Notes under the pieces: model-generated | Database searches by the model: none | The model's input: only the letters and a program-made list of their open reading frames with translations | Told to the model about the DNA's origin: nothing | Program-made: the position numbers and the translations under genes | Shown: piece after piece, positions 17,958-27,449 of the stretch | Numbering within the stretch: position 1 is the stretch's first letter | Layout: each line of letters starts with the position of its first letter | Assembly: GCF_004359545.1 (NCBI RefSeq) | Contig: NZ_SCWB01000001.1 | Location: 124,001-188,000, forward strand | Origin: Macrococcus lamae | GTDB taxonomy: Bacteria; Bacillota; Bacilli; Staphylococcales; Staphylococcaceae | Length of the DNA: 64,000 nt | Reading direction: 5' to 3'

Positions 17958-18848
17958 ATGCAGTTCCACGATATATTAACAACAGGAAAATCAGTTCAAA
18001 AAGTAATTTCTGTCTGCCAGGCAGCAGATTCTGATGTCATTAAAGCCGTCTGTAAAGCGCTGGTGGAAACAAAGGCCGCGTTTAGATTATATGGAGACGA
18101 AACTGTCATCAGAGCACTGCTTGAGCAGGAACAACAGGACATCACTGACCGTCTTGACATTCGTCATACATTATCTGAACAACAGTCTGTCGAGAGATCG
18201 GTCAGGTCTGTAGCAAGAGGAGAAGCACAGGTGTTGATGAAAGGGCTCGTGGCAACACCGGTCATTTTAAAGGAAGTACTAAAGAAAGATTATCAGCTGG
18301 CAACAGGAAGAAAACTGAGTCATTTGGCATTTTTTAATGTACCCACCTATCATAAAATGCTGATGGTGACAGATGCTGGTATGAATATCAGTCCGACGCT
18401 TGATGAAAAAGTGGATATCATCAATAATGCATTAATCATAGCAGCAAAGTTAGGTTATCAGGAACCAAAAGTTGCGCTGATCTCAGCGATTGAACTCATT
18501 AATCCTAAAATGCAGTCTACTATTGATGCAGCATTAATTACTCAGATGGGCCATAGAAAACAGATTAAAGGTGGTATTATTGACGGTCCATTTGCTCTGG
18601 ACAATGCTATCAATAAAGATGCAGCCTTGCATAAAGGTATAGAATCTACTGTTGCAGGAGACGCCGATATTTTAATAATGCCGCAGATAGAAGCAGGCAA
18701 TGTATTATATAAGTCTTTGACATATCTAGCAGGAGCTGAAGTTGCAAGTATGGTCGTTGGTGCAAAAGTTCCGATTATTTTATCATCCAGAGCTGATAAG
18801 TTCAGTGATAAATACAATTCAATCGTACTTGCATTAAGTACTCTTTAA
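17958..18848 (+). CDS. ptb: Phosphate butyryltransferase
   Basis: This 296-residue enzyme exchanges CoA for phosphate on butyryl-CoA and branched acyl-CoAs, giving acyl phosphates for Buk. Conserved stretches are VLMKGLVATPVILKEVL, VTDAGMNISPTLDEK and KGGIIDGPFALDNAI, then EAGNVLYKSLTYLAGA. I start at the ATG at 17958 because AAAGGA is eight bases upstream; an ATG at 17949 overlaps that site. It heads the branched-chain cluster but is separated from bcd by 236 bases with a further promoter, so it may be transcribed on its own as well. Confidence 0.93.
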   Translation: MQFHDILTTGKSVQKVISVCQAADSDVIKAVCKALVETKAAFRLYGDETVIRALLEQEQQDITDRLDIRHTLSEQQSVERSVRSVARGEAQVLMKGLVATPVILKEVLKKDYQLATGRKLSHLAFFNVPTYHKMLMVTDAGMNISPTLDEKVDIINNALIIAAKLGYQEPKVALISAIELINPKMQSTIDAALITQMGHRKQIKGGIIDGPFALDNAINKDAALHKGIESTVAGDADILIMPQIEAGNVLYKSLTYLAGAEVASMVVGAKVPIILSSRADKFSDKYNSIVLALSTL

Positions 18849-18911
18849 ATATTATTTTAATATAATAATATAAATTTTTCCAAAAAACAATATTGCGAAC
18901 ATTAATTGTTA

Positions 18912-18925
18912 TGTAAGCGCTTTAT
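18912..18925. promoter_or_regulatory. Candidate cre (CcpA) site in the ptb-bcd intergenic region
   Basis: TGTAAGCGCTTTAT fits the catabolite-responsive element consensus TGWAARCGYTWNCW at 13 of 14 positions. It lies about 100 bases upstream of the bcd promoter, so its mode of action on bcd is uncertain. It could mediate glucose control of branched-chain amino acid catabolism. Confidence 0.6.
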
Positions 18926-19012
18926 TGATTAAAAGCGATAAAATAACCCCTATATTTAATAATAAAGTTGCATTTATTTAATAGGAGACAATTAGAGTTT
19001 TATAATTTATAT

Positions 19013-19040
19013 TTGATTAGTAAAGTTTTTAAGGTAAAAT
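19013..19040 (+). promoter_or_regulatory. SigA-type promoter of bcd-buk-bkd
   Basis: TTGATT (19013-19018) and TAAAAT (19035-19040) are 16 bases apart, about 45 bases before the bcd start. The 18849-19084 gap is very AT-rich and otherwise shows only the cre-like site; no clear terminator follows ptb. Confidence 0.5.
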
Positions 19041-19084
19041 TAGAAGTGTAGTGAGCTAATATAATCATGAAAAGGGGTATAGCA

Positions 19085-20185
19085 ATGATTTTTGAACGAT
19101 TAGAACAATATGATTATGAGCAGGTAGTATTTTGTCATGATAAAGCGAGCGGATTAAAAGCCATCATCGCCATCCATGATACAACACTTGGTCCAGCTCT
19201 TGGCGGCTGCAGAATGTGGCCATACGCATCTGAGGAAGAAGCAATTGATGATGCACTACGCCTAGCTCGAGGCATGACATATAAAAATGCCGCAGCAGGC
19301 TTAAATCTAGGTGGCGGCAAGACCGTTGTCATCGGCGATCCTAAAACTAATAAATCAGAAGCGCTGTTCCGCGCATTAGGTCGCTATGTACAAAGTTTAA
19401 ATGGGCGATATATTACAGCAGAAGACGTAGGAACATCTGTTGCAGATATGGATACAATACATGAAGAAACGGACTTTGTCGTTGGTTTGTCAGAAAGCTT
19501 TGGATCATCAGGAAATCCAAGTCCGATGACTGCACTAGGCGTCTATAGAGCGATGAAACGTACAGCTAAAGAAGCTTTCGGTTCTGATTCGCTCGAAGGA
19601 AAAACAGTGTCTGTGCAAGGTGTAGGAAATGTTTCATACAGCCTTTGTGAATACTTACATGAAGAAGGCGCACATCTTATTGTAACTGATATTAATCAGG
19701 AATCAATCGACCGTGCCGTGAAAGCATTTGGAGCAAAAGCAGTAGCGCCTGATGAGATATATTCAGTCCAGGCAGATATATTTGCACCATGTGCGTTAGG
19801 TGGCATTTTAAATGATGAGACGATACCGCAGTTAAAAGTTAAAGCAGTATGCGGGAGTTCAAACAATCAGTTGAGAGAAACAGAAAAGCATGCAGACATG
19901 CTTGCACAACGCGGCATTATTTATGCGCCGGACTTTGTTGTCAACTCTGGCGGTGTGATCAATGTTGCCGATGAACTGCATGGCTATAACGAAAGTCGGG
20001 CAACTAAGAAAATTGAAGAAATTTATGAGCAGATGGACAAAGTATTTGAAATTGCTAACCGGGATAACATCTCTACAGCGATGGCAGCAGATCGTATGGC
20101 TGAAGAAAGAATCGATCAGATGATGCGTGTGAGAAGCACATTCAGTATCAATGAACATTCGCTTATCTCAAGAAGAAATAAATAA
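19085..20185 (+). CDS. bcd: Leucine dehydrogenase (branched-chain amino acid dehydrogenase)
   Basis: This 366-residue NAD-dependent enzyme deaminates leucine, valine and isoleucine to the oxo acids used by the Bkd complex. K67 and K79 ([18 protein letters not shown]) match the two catalytic lysines of the family, offset by one. The Rossmann motif is [15 protein letters not shown]. The ATG at 19085 is used because AAAGGGG is seven bases upstream and the product then matches the known length of about 364. An in-frame ATG at 19067 precedes that site. The stop overlaps buk by one base. Confidence 0.96.
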   Translation: MIFERLEQYDYEQVVFCHDKASGLKAIIAIHDTTLGPALGGCRMWPYASEEEAIDDALRLARGMTYKNAAAGLNLGGGKTVVIGDPKTNKSEALFRALGRYVQSLNGRYITAEDVGTSVADMDTIHEETDFVVGLSESFGSSGNPSPMTALGVYRAMKRTAKEAFGSDSLEGKTVSVQGVGNVSYSLCEYLHEEGAHLIVTDINQESIDRAVKAFGAKAVAPDEIYSVQADIFAPCALGGILNDETIPQLKVKAVCGSSNNQLRETEKHADMLAQRGIIYAPDFVVNSGGVINVADELHGYNESRATKKIEEIYEQMDKVFEIANRDNISTAMAADRMAEERIDQMMRVRSTFSINEHSLISRRNK

Positions 20186-21240
20186 TGGCAAAAATATTAA
20201 CGCTCAATCTTGGTAGTACATCTTCCAAGATTGCTTTATTTGACAACCATACATGTATGATTTCTGAAACCGTACGACATTCGGTTGAAGAAGTGAGCGG
20301 CAATGTTGAAGAACAGACAGCTTTTCGTCTGAAAGTCGTCATTTATTTTTTGGAAAGCCATAATATTACATCCTTTGATGCAGTAGCAGCCCGTGGAGGA
20401 CTATTGAAACCCATGGCAGGCGGAACCTATTTAATTAATGATACAATGACTGCTGATTTAAAAATTTCTAAATACGGAACTCATGCATCTAATATCAGCA
20501 CATTACTTGGCGGAAGGCTTAGTAAGGAGTACAATATACCTGCCTACATCGTTGATCCAGTTGTAGTGGACGAGATGATTCCTATGACTAGAATGACCGG
20601 GTTACAGCAAATAGAGCGCCGTAGTATATTTCACGCATTGAATCAGAAAGCTGTTGCTAGAAACTACGCTGAACGCATCCATAAAAGTTATGAAGATTTA
20701 AATCTGGTCGTCGCTCACCTCGGTGGAGGCATTACGGTTGGCACACATGCCTACGGCCAAGTCGTTGATGTCAATGATGGATTAACTGGTGAGGGACCAT
20801 TCAGTCCTGAACGTGCAGGATCTCTTCCGGCTGATCAATTAGCTCGTTTAGTGATAGAAGAACAGTTGACTACTAAAGATGTAGCAACTTTGCTATCAAA
20901 AAAAGGTGGGTTTGTATCTCATTTTGGTACGACCGACGCAATTATCATTGAACAAAAGGCTCAAAATGGAGATCAGAAAGCACGTCTTGCTTATGAAGCG
21001 ATGGCTTATCAAATTGCCAGATCTATTGCTGCCGCAAGTGTTTACTTTAACGGCAAAGCAGATCAGATCATTATTACCGGTGGACTCGCATATAGTAATC
21101 TGCTGGTGAATATGATTATCGAGCGAGTGAAATTTATTGCTGACGTCACAGTAATGCCAGGAGAAAAAGAAATGGAAGCGCTCACGGCGGGTGTCCTAAG
21201 AGTCATCAATCAAGAAGAGCAGCCTAAAGTTTATGAGTAA
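20185..21240 (+). CDS. buk: Butyrate kinase
   Basis: This 351-residue ASKHA-fold kinase converts butyryl or branched acyl phosphates to the acids with formation of ATP. The N-terminal LTLNLGSTSSKIALF is the phosphate-1 loop, VVAHLGGGITVG the phosphate-2 region, and IIITGGLAYSN the adenosine motif. It overlaps the bcd stop by one base (TAATG) and precedes lpdV by 11 bases, so it is inside the bcd-bkd operon. With Ptb it gives a substrate-level phosphorylation branch from branched-chain amino acids. Confidence 0.95.
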   Translation: MAKILTLNLGSTSSKIALFDNHTCMISETVRHSVEEVSGNVEEQTAFRLKVVIYFLESHNITSFDAVAARGGLLKPMAGGTYLINDTMTADLKISKYGTHASNISTLLGGRLSKEYNIPAYIVDPVVVDEMIPMTRMTGLQQIERRSIFHALNQKAVARNYAERIHKSYEDLNLVVAHLGGGITVGTHAYGQVVDVNDGLTGEGPFSPERAGSLPADQLARLVIEEQLTTKDVATLLSKKGGFVSHFGTTDAIIIEQKAQNGDQKARLAYEAMAYQIARSIAAASVYFNGKADQIIITGGLAYSNLLVNMIIERVKFIADVTVMPGEKEMEALTAGVLRVINQEEQPKVYE

Positions 21241-21251
21241 GGGAGATTAAT

Positions 21252-22658
21252 ATGGCAAATGAATATGATTTAGTCGTTCTAGGCGGAGGCACAGCAGGCT
21301 ATGTGTCTGCTATCCGTGCCTCTCAGCTTGGAATGAAAGTCGCAATTGTCGAAAAAGAAAAATTGGGTGGAACATGCCTTCATAAAGGCTGCATACCTAC
21401 AAAGAGTCTGTTGAAATCAGCAGAAGTCTTCTCCTACATGAAGCATGCTGATCAATATGGGATTAAACCGGTAGAAGCAAATTACGATTTTAAAGAGATT
21501 AGAGCACGTAAAGATGAAGTAGTAGAAAAGATGTACGGCGGTGTCCAGCATCTGATGAAAGCAAATAAGATTGATATCTACACAGGAACCGGAAGAATTC
21601 TTGGACCTTCCATCTTTTCACCTCAGGCAGGAACGATCTCAGTGGAATATAGTAATGGTGAATCAGAACTACTGGTGAACAAACATGTATTAATCTGTAC
21701 AGGAAGTACGCCGCGCGAACTTCCATTTCTGCCATTCAATCATGAGACTGTACTATCGAGTGATGATATGATGACTCTTGATCAGCTGCCTAAATCGATG
21801 GTGATTATCGGCGGTGGAGTAATCGGCCTTGAATTTGCTTCATTACTTGCTGATCTTGAAGTAGAAGTAACCGTCGTAGAAGCTGGATCAGCCATTATTC
21901 CGGCTGAAGACAAGAAAATCAGTAGAATTCTTCAGAAAGAACTAGAGAAAAAAGGAATTAAGTTCTACATCGGTGAAAGTCTGTCAGTTGATAACGTTGA
22001 TCACAATGCTGAAGGAGTCACATTTAAGTTGTCACAAGAAGTCAGTGCTGAAAAAGTGCTGGTCGCTATCGGCAGAACGCCGAACAGTACGGACATCGGT
22101 CTCAGCAATACTAAGATAAAAGTCAACAACGGCTTTATCGAAGTCAATGAGTACTACCAATCAGAAGATCGACATATTTATGCAGTCGGTGATGTCATCG
22201 GTAACCTTCAGCTGGCTCATGTCGCGACGAAAGAAGGAACCATTGCTGTAGAGCATATGAACGATGCCGCACCGATTGCTCTCGATTACAATACTGTTCC
22301 GAAATGTATATATACGAGCCCTGAAGTTGCGAGTATCGGTATGACTGAAGAGCAGGCTAAAGCTGCAGGGTTCGATACTCAAATCAAAGCTGTCCCTTTT
22401 GCAGCTATTGGTAAAGCCGTAATCAGCGGTAACAGCAATGGTCAAGCTGTCCTTGTCAAAGATAAAGACAGTGATGAAGTACTCGGTCTCTCGATGATAG
22501 GACCAAATGTCACTGAAATCATCAATGAAGTCGCACTGGCGAAATTCATGAATGCGTCAACGCTTGAACTCGGACTTACAGTTCACGCTCATCCTTCAGT
22601 GTCAGAAGTGCTGATGGAGCTTGGACTCGCAAGTGTTGGCCGTGCGATTCATATTTAG
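21252..22658 (+). CDS. lpdV: Dihydrolipoamide dehydrogenase of the branched-chain oxo-acid complex (E3)
   Basis: This 468-residue FAD enzyme reoxidises the lipoyl arm of BkdB with NAD. The redox disulfide is C42/C47 (GGTCLHKGCIPTKS), the FAD dinucleotide motif is LGGGTAGYVSA, and the NAD motif is IIGGGVIGLEFAS. The C-terminal base is in LTVHAHPSVSE. The position between buk and bkdAA identifies it as the complex-specific E3 rather than the pyruvate dehydrogenase one. Confidence 0.95.
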   Translation: MANEYDLVVLGGGTAGYVSAIRASQLGMKVAIVEKEKLGGTCLHKGCIPTKSLLKSAEVFSYMKHADQYGIKPVEANYDFKEIRARKDEVVEKMYGGVQHLMKANKIDIYTGTGRILGPSIFSPQAGTISVEYSNGESELLVNKHVLICTGSTPRELPFLPFNHETVLSSDDMMTLDQLPKSMVIIGGGVIGLEFASLLADLEVEVTVVEAGSAIIPAEDKKISRILQKELEKKGIKFYIGESLSVDNVDHNAEGVTFKLSQEVSAEKVLVAIGRTPNSTDIGLSNTKIKVNNGFIEVNEYYQSEDRHIYAVGDVIGNLQLAHVATKEGTIAVEHMNDAAPIALDYNTVPKCIYTSPEVASIGMTEEQAKAAGFDTQIKAVPFAAIGKAVISGNSNGQAVLVKDKDSDEVLGLSMIGPNVTEIINEVALAKFMNASTLELGLTVHAHPSVSEVLMELGLASVGRAIHI

Positions 22659-22670
22659 GAGGAAACAATT

Positions 22671-23651
22671 ATGATGGATTATAAAGAAGCAGGACTGTCT
22701 CCTGACGACTTAAAGGCAATGTACCGCTCGATGCTGCTCGGGCGAAAACTTGACGAACGGATGTGGCTGTTGAACCGGGCAGGGAAACTACCGTTTGTCA
22801 TCAGCTGTCAAGGTCAGGAAGCAACTCAAGTAGGTGCTGCTTATGCACTTGAACAAGGAGACATTACGTCTCCTTATTACCGAGATCTCGCTCTAGTCAC
22901 ACATATGGGGATGACTCCTGAAGAGACAATGCTCTCAGCATTCGCCAAGTCTGGAGACGTTTCAAGCGGGGGCAAACAGATGCCGTCCCACTTCAGTAAA
23001 AAATCATGCGGCATTCTGACGCAGGGGTCATGTGTTGCTACACAAGTACTGCATGCAGTCGGAGCTGCTCTTGCCTTTAAAATGGATGGAGAGGAAAAGG
23101 TCGCATTGACGACGCTGGGAGAAGGCTCAAGTAATCAAGGAGATTTCCACGAAGGACTGAATTTCGCAGGTGTACATGACTTACCATTTATCTGTATCAT
23201 TGAGAATAATAAATATGCCATCAGCGTTCCTCATACGCTTCAATATGGAGCTGATAAATTATCTGACCGTGCGATTGGTTATGGTATGCACGGTGAGCAT
23301 ATTGATGGGAACGATCCTATTGCCGTATATAAAGCAGTGAAAGAAGCTAGAAACCGAGGCATTAATGGAGAAGGTGCGACATTAATAGAAGCGATGTCTA
23401 CGAGACTCACTGCCCACTCATCAGATGATGATGACAGTTATCGTACGATTGAAGAACGTAATTCCAATAAAGAGCTTGACTGTAACATCAGATTTAAAGC
23501 ATATATGTTAGAAAACAACGTGGCAGATGAAACATGGTTTGAAGAAACCGACAAGGAACTTACTGCAATTGTCAATGATGCGACAAAGAAAGCAGAGCAA
23601 GCTCCTTATCCAGCACCTGAAGAAGCGCTACTGCACGTTTATGGAGGTTAA
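22671..23651 (+). CDS. bkdAA: Branched-chain 2-oxo-acid dehydrogenase E1 alpha
   Basis: This 326-residue TPP-dependent subunit decarboxylates branched 2-oxo acids with BkdAB. The TPP motif runs from LGEGSSNQGDFHEGLNFAG to IIENNKYAISVP. The phosphorylation-loop-like TRLTAHSSDDDDSYR is typical of bacterial E1 alpha. AGGAGG precedes two adjacent ATG codons (22671 and 22674); either may start the protein. It lies three bases upstream of bkdAB. Confidence 0.95.
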   Translation: MMDYKEAGLSPDDLKAMYRSMLLGRKLDERMWLLNRAGKLPFVISCQGQEATQVGAAYALEQGDITSPYYRDLALVTHMGMTPEETMLSAFAKSGDVSSGGKQMPSHFSKKSCGILTQGSCVATQVLHAVGAALAFKMDGEEKVALTTLGEGSSNQGDFHEGLNFAGVHDLPFICIIENNKYAISVPHTLQYGADKLSDRAIGYGMHGEHIDGNDPIAVYKAVKEARNRGINGEGATLIEAMSTRLTAHSSDDDDSYRTIEERNSNKELDCNIRFKAYMLENNVADETWFEETDKELTAIVNDATKKAEQAPYPAPEEALLHVYGG

Positions 23652-23654
23652 ACA

Positions 23655-24638
23655 ATGGCAAAAATATCTTATTTAGAAGCAATTCATCAGGCAATGGCTG
23701 AGGAAATGGAACGAGATAACAATGTCTTTGTCATCGGCGAGGACGTCGGTAAGAAAGGCGGCGTTTTCGGGGTGACTAAAGGACTGCAGGAAAAATTCGG
23801 AGAATACCGCAGTATAGACGCACCACTTGCTGAGTCTAATATTGTCGGTGCATCTATCGGAGCTGCAATGATGGGAAAGCGTCCGGTCGCAGAAATCCAG
23901 TTCGCTGAATACATACTGCCCGCAACAAATCAGATACTTAACGAAGCAGCAAAAATCAGATATCGCTCAAATAATGACTGGCATTGTCCTCTCACAATTC
24001 GTGCACCATTCGGCGGTGGCATTCACGGAGCACTTTATCATTCACAGTCTATTGAGACAATTTTTGCATCAACCCCTGGTTTGAAAGTTGTCATTCCTTC
24101 AACACCATATGATGCGAAAGGGCTGTTAAAAGCAGCAATCCGCGATGATGACCCAGTATTGTATTTTGAACATAAAAAAGCATATAGATTACTGAAGCAG
24201 GATGTACCGGAAGAAGATTATATCGTCCCGATAGGTAAAGCGGATTCAAAACGTGAGGGCGATGATATTACAGTTATTACATACGGCCTTTGTGTCAACT
24301 ATGCGCTGCAGGCTGCTGAAAAACTTGCAGCGGAAGGTATTGAAACAGAAATTGTGGACTTAAGAACCGTCTATCCGATCGACAAAGAATATGTCATCAA
24401 TGCGGCAAAGAAAACAGGAAAAGTGCTGCTCATCACTGAAGATAATCTTGAAGGCAGCATTATGAGTGAAGTATCAGCGATCATCGCAGAGAACTGTCTG
24501 TTCGACTTGGATGCGCCGATCAGACGGCTGGCGGGACCGGATGTTCCATCGATGCCTTATTCACCGCCGATGGAAGATTTCTTCATGGTGAATCCGGAGA
24601 AAATTGAAACTGCTATGCGCGAGCTTGCAAACTTTTAA
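23655..24638 (+). CDS. bkdAB: Branched-chain 2-oxo-acid dehydrogenase E1 beta
   Basis: This 327-residue partner of BkdAA has the transketolase pyrimidine domain (VIGEDVGKKGGVFGVTKG) and a C-terminal transketolase domain (VDLRTVYPIDKEYV). The substrate-pocket strand IQFAEYILPATNQI is normal. It is tightly spaced between bkdAA and bkdB, as expected for an alpha2beta2 E1 bound to the BkdB core. Confidence 0.95.
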   Translation: MAKISYLEAIHQAMAEEMERDNNVFVIGEDVGKKGGVFGVTKGLQEKFGEYRSIDAPLAESNIVGASIGAAMMGKRPVAEIQFAEYILPATNQILNEAAKIRYRSNNDWHCPLTIRAPFGGGIHGALYHSQSIETIFASTPGLKVVIPSTPYDAKGLLKAAIRDDDPVLYFEHKKAYRLLKQDVPEEDYIVPIGKADSKREGDDITVITYGLCVNYALQAAEKLAAEGIETEIVDLRTVYPIDKEYVINAAKKTGKVLLITEDNLEGSIMSEVSAIIAENCLFDLDAPIRRLAGPDVPSMPYSPPMEDFFMVNPEKIETAMRELANF

Positions 24639-24650
24639 TGGAGGTTAATC

Positions 24651-25901
24651 ATGGATATTAAAATGCCTAAGCTAGGTGAAAGTGTGCATGAAGGTACAAT
24701 TGACAACTGGCTTGTAAAAGTCGGAGATACGATTAATGAATATGAGCCATTATGCGAAGTCATCACGGATAAAGTCACAGCGGAAGTCCCATCAGTCGTC
24801 ACTGGAACAATCAGTGAGATCGTTGTGGATTCTGGTGAGACAGTAGAAGTTGGTACGGTGATCTGCCGTATTGAAACAGACGACGAACCCGGTAGTACAG
24901 AAGAACCAGCAGCAGAACAAGAAGAATTAAAGACCGTTCAACCAACTACACCAAAAACTACTGGTAAAAAGAATAACGGTAAGTTTTCACCTGTGGTCTT
25001 TAAGCTGGCGAGTGAAAATGGTATTGACCTTGAGCAGGTAACAGGCACTGGTTTTGAAGGCCGGGTCACTAAAAAAGATATTATGAATGCGATAGCGAAC
25101 GGTGTTCCTGAAGCACCGGCATCCTATGAAGAAAGCAGGGTGCAAGAGCAAGCGGCAGTAACTTCAACTACACCGGCAACAAAAACCGTGTCGGCACCAG
25201 CTGCAGGCGAAACCATCCCGGTGAACGGAGTGAGACGAGCAATAGCGAATAAGATGGTTCAAAGTGTGACAGAGATTCCTCATGCTTGGATGATGATTGA
25301 AGTAGATGTCACTGAACTTGTAAAAACACGGAACAAACATAAAATTCAGTTTAAGCAGCAGGAAGGCTATAATCTGACGTTTTTCAGTTTCTTCGCCAAA
25401 GCTGTGGCTGAAGCACTGAAAGAATTCCCGATGCTGAATAGTTCATGGCAGGGTGAACAAATTGTCATCAATAAGGACATTAATTTATCGATTGCTGTTG
25501 CAAGTGATGATAAGCTCTATGTTCCCGTCATTCATCATGCAGATGACCTGTCCATTAAAGGGATTGCCAAACGCATCAGTGAGCTCGCAGTTAAAGGTCG
25601 CAGTCATCAGTTGACCAGCGGGGATATGCAGGGTGGCACTTTTACATTGAACAATACGGGTTCATTCGGCTCTGTCCAATCAATGGGAATCATTAATCAT
25701 CCTCAGGCAGCTATTCTTCAGGTTGAAGCGATCGTGAAACGACCGGTAATCATTGACGGCATGATTGCAGTCAGAGATATGTGTAATTTATGTTTATCTA
25801 TTGATCACAGAATTCTTGATGGACTTGTCGCTGGTCAATTCCTGCAGCACGTCAAAAAGAACTTGGAACAGATGACGGTTGACAATACCTCGATCTATTA
25901 G
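24651..25901 (+). CDS. bkdB: Branched-chain 2-oxo-acid dehydrogenase E2 (dihydrolipoyl acyltransferase)
   Basis: This 416-residue core protein has one N-terminal lipoyl domain (lipoylated K41 in VITDKVTAEVPS), an acidic/Pro-Thr linker, a peripheral subunit-binding domain (about 116-152, FSPVVFKLASENGIDL) and an acyltransferase domain whose active site is H386 and D390 in SIDHRILDG. It transfers the branched acyl group to CoA, giving primers for iso and anteiso fatty acids. It is the last gene of the operon; brxB follows after about 70 bases with its own ribosome site. Confidence 0.95.
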   Translation: MDIKMPKLGESVHEGTIDNWLVKVGDTINEYEPLCEVITDKVTAEVPSVVTGTISEIVVDSGETVEVGTVICRIETDDEPGSTEEPAAEQEELKTVQPTTPKTTGKKNNGKFSPVVFKLASENGIDLEQVTGTGFEGRVTKKDIMNAIANGVPEAPASYEESRVQEQAAVTSTTPATKTVSAPAAGETIPVNGVRRAIANKMVQSVTEIPHAWMMIEVDVTELVKTRNKHKIQFKQQEGYNLTFFSFFAKAVAEALKEFPMLNSSWQGEQIVINKDINLSIAVASDDKLYVPVIHHADDLSIKGIAKRISELAVKGRSHQLTSGDMQGGTFTLNNTGSFGSVQSMGIINHPQAAILQVEAIVKRPVIIDGMIAVRDMCNLCLSIDHRILDGLVAGQFLQHVKKNLEQMTVDNTSIY

Positions 25902-25974
25902 CCAAACAACTCTCTAGATTATTCAAGTTGATTTATGTAATATAATAATATGACTAATTGAAGAGGTGTTTTGA

Positions 25975-26412
25975 ATGGAAATGGATTTTAATCTGTATAT
26001 GAACCAGGTTGTGGATACTGCACGTCAGGAAATTGAAGGTGCTGGTTACGAACAACTGCGCACTGCAGAAGAAGTGCAGGAAACACTAGATAAACCTGGT
26101 ACGACATTTGTCATGGTGAACTCTGTATGTGGATGTGCCGGTGGAATTGCAAGACCAGCTGCTGCTCATGCACTTCATTACGATAAGCTGCCTGACCGTC
26201 TTGTTACGGTATTTGCAGGACAGGATAAGGAAGCGACAGCTAAAGCAAGAGAATACTTTGAAGGGTATCCACCATCCAGCCCATCATTTGCCTTAATTAA
26301 AGATGGTAAAGTTGTGACGATGATCGAACGCCACGAAATTGAAGGACATGATCCGATGAGCGTCATCACAAATATTCAAGCCCTGTTTGAAGAACACGGG
26401 GGGGAGAGATAA
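25975..26412 (+). CDS. brxB: Bacilliredoxin BrxB (YqiW/YphP family)
   Basis: This 145-residue thioredoxin-like protein carries the CGC active site at C52-C54 ([14 protein letters not shown]), the hallmark of the bacilliredoxins that remove bacillithiol from proteins. The [13 protein letters not shown] segment is conserved. GAGGTG lies six bases before the ATG. In Bacillus subtilis yqiW is likewise next to the bkd region and yqjA. YpdA, the proposed bacillithiol disulfide reductase, is encoded later in this window, so two parts of the same redox relay are present. Confidence 0.93.
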   Translation: MEMDFNLYMNQVVDTARQEIEGAGYEQLRTAEEVQETLDKPGTTFVMVNSVCGCAGGIARPAAAHALHYDKLPDRLVTVFAGQDKEATAKAREYFEGYPPSSPSFALIKDGKVVTMIERHEIEGHDPMSVITNIQALFEEHGGER

Positions 26413-26441
26413 GCCTGGGGATTTTCCCCCGGCTTTATTTT
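26409..26441 (+). terminator. Terminator after brxB
   Basis: AAGCC-GGGG and CCCC-GGCTT form a GC-rich stem around ATTTT with a T-rich tail. It overlaps the brxB stop codon and ends only six bases before the next start codon. Confidence 0.85.
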
Positions 26442-26446
26442 CATTT

Positions 26447-27424
26447 ATGCAGAAGCTTACAATTAAACCTTATCGAATCGGCTACCGAACGATAAAGACT
26501 GCGTTCGGCATGGCAGTCGGTGTACTGATAGCTAAACTACTTGGACTGGAGAATTTTTCTTCAGCTGCTATTCTGGTCGTGCTGTGTGTCAAAAATACTA
26601 AGATCAAATCTATGGAAGCGGCCACATCAAGACTTGTCTCCTGCATCATCGCGATACTTTTTTCATACGTCTTTTTTGAATTTCTTGGTTATAATGCTGT
26701 TGTTCTTGGACTTATCGTTTTGTTGTTTATACCGGTGACAGTGATGTTGAATGTCCAGGAAGGCGTCGTCACAGCATGCGTTATTTTACTTCATTGTTTT
26801 AATTCGGGCAATGTCACGCCTCATTTAATGCTGAATGAAATCATCCTTTTAATAGTCGGTGTTGGTATCGCGTTGCTGTTAAACAGCTATATGCCTGACC
26901 GGGAGGCGGATCTCGAACATTATAAAAAGCGAATAGAAGGAGATTTCAAGATTATATTGGCTCAGTTCAGTGATGCGCTGAAACATGTGGATATCATTCT
27001 TGAGAAGGAAATACTCAATCAATTAGTCCAGACAATAGAAAAAGCAAAGTCTGTAGCATTCATGGATGTTGAGAACCATTTTGTGAGAAACGAGAACTCA
27101 TACTATCACTATTTCGATATGCGAGGAGAACAAGTTGAACTGCTGTATCGTATGGTAGATTTAATCAATGACATGAACCGCTCTGATAAAATTCACAGTA
27201 AATGCAGTGACCTCCTTGGTGAGATGAGTCAAGGAGTATCCAGTAATGATTATACTGCTATTCGATTACATGACTTGTATGGAATCAGCCTTGAAATTAA
27301 GGAACATAGGTTGCCTGAAAACTATCAGGAACTGAAATCCAGAGCAGCTGCTATGCAACTGCTAAAGGAAATCGAATCATATTTAACAGCTAAATCAAGG
27401 TTCGGTTCTTTGAAAAAATATTAA
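26447..27424 (+). CDS. yqjA: FUSC/aromatic acid exporter family membrane protein (YqjA-like)
   Basis: This 325-residue protein has a hydrophobic N-terminal half with about five membrane helices (residues about 15-145) and a soluble helical C-terminal half, the layout of ArAE_1 proteins. The conserved YRIGYRTIKTAFGMAVG begins the family domain. Substrate is unknown. I choose the ATG at 26447 because homologues begin close to this sequence, though no good ribosome site precedes it and a terminator hairpin ends six bases upstream. Longer in-frame starts fall inside brxB. In Bacillus subtilis yqjA is also adjacent to yqiW. Confidence 0.82.
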   Translation: MQKLTIKPYRIGYRTIKTAFGMAVGVLIAKLLGLENFSSAAILVVLCVKNTKIKSMEAATSRLVSCIIAILFSYVFFEFLGYNAVVLGLIVLLFIPVTVMLNVQEGVVTACVILLHCFNSGNVTPHLMLNEIILLIVGVGIALLLNSYMPDREADLEHYKKRIEGDFKIILAQFSDALKHVDIILEKEILNQLVQTIEKAKSVAFMDVENHFVRNENSYYHYFDMRGEQVELLYRMVDLINDMNRSDKIHSKCSDLLGEMSQGVSSNDYTAIRLHDLYGISLEIKEHRLPENYQELKSRAAAMQLLKEIESYLTAKSRFGSLKKY

Positions 27425-27449
27425 AAAAAGTCTACCATTAAGTAGACTT
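27424..27449 (-). terminator. Minus-strand terminator of the Prli42-like gene
   Basis: On the minus strand GTCTAC-loop-GTAGAC is followed by seven T; on the plus strand there is no T-run. Its orientation is the evidence that a short minus-strand transcript ends here, right after the 33-residue reading frame. Confidence 0.8.

Noticed and set aside
18860-18900. Possible CodY box (AATTTTTCCAAAAAA) downstream of ptb
   Set aside because: Only about 10 of 15 positions match the AATTTTCWGAAAATT consensus in a very AT-rich stretch, which is expected by chance.
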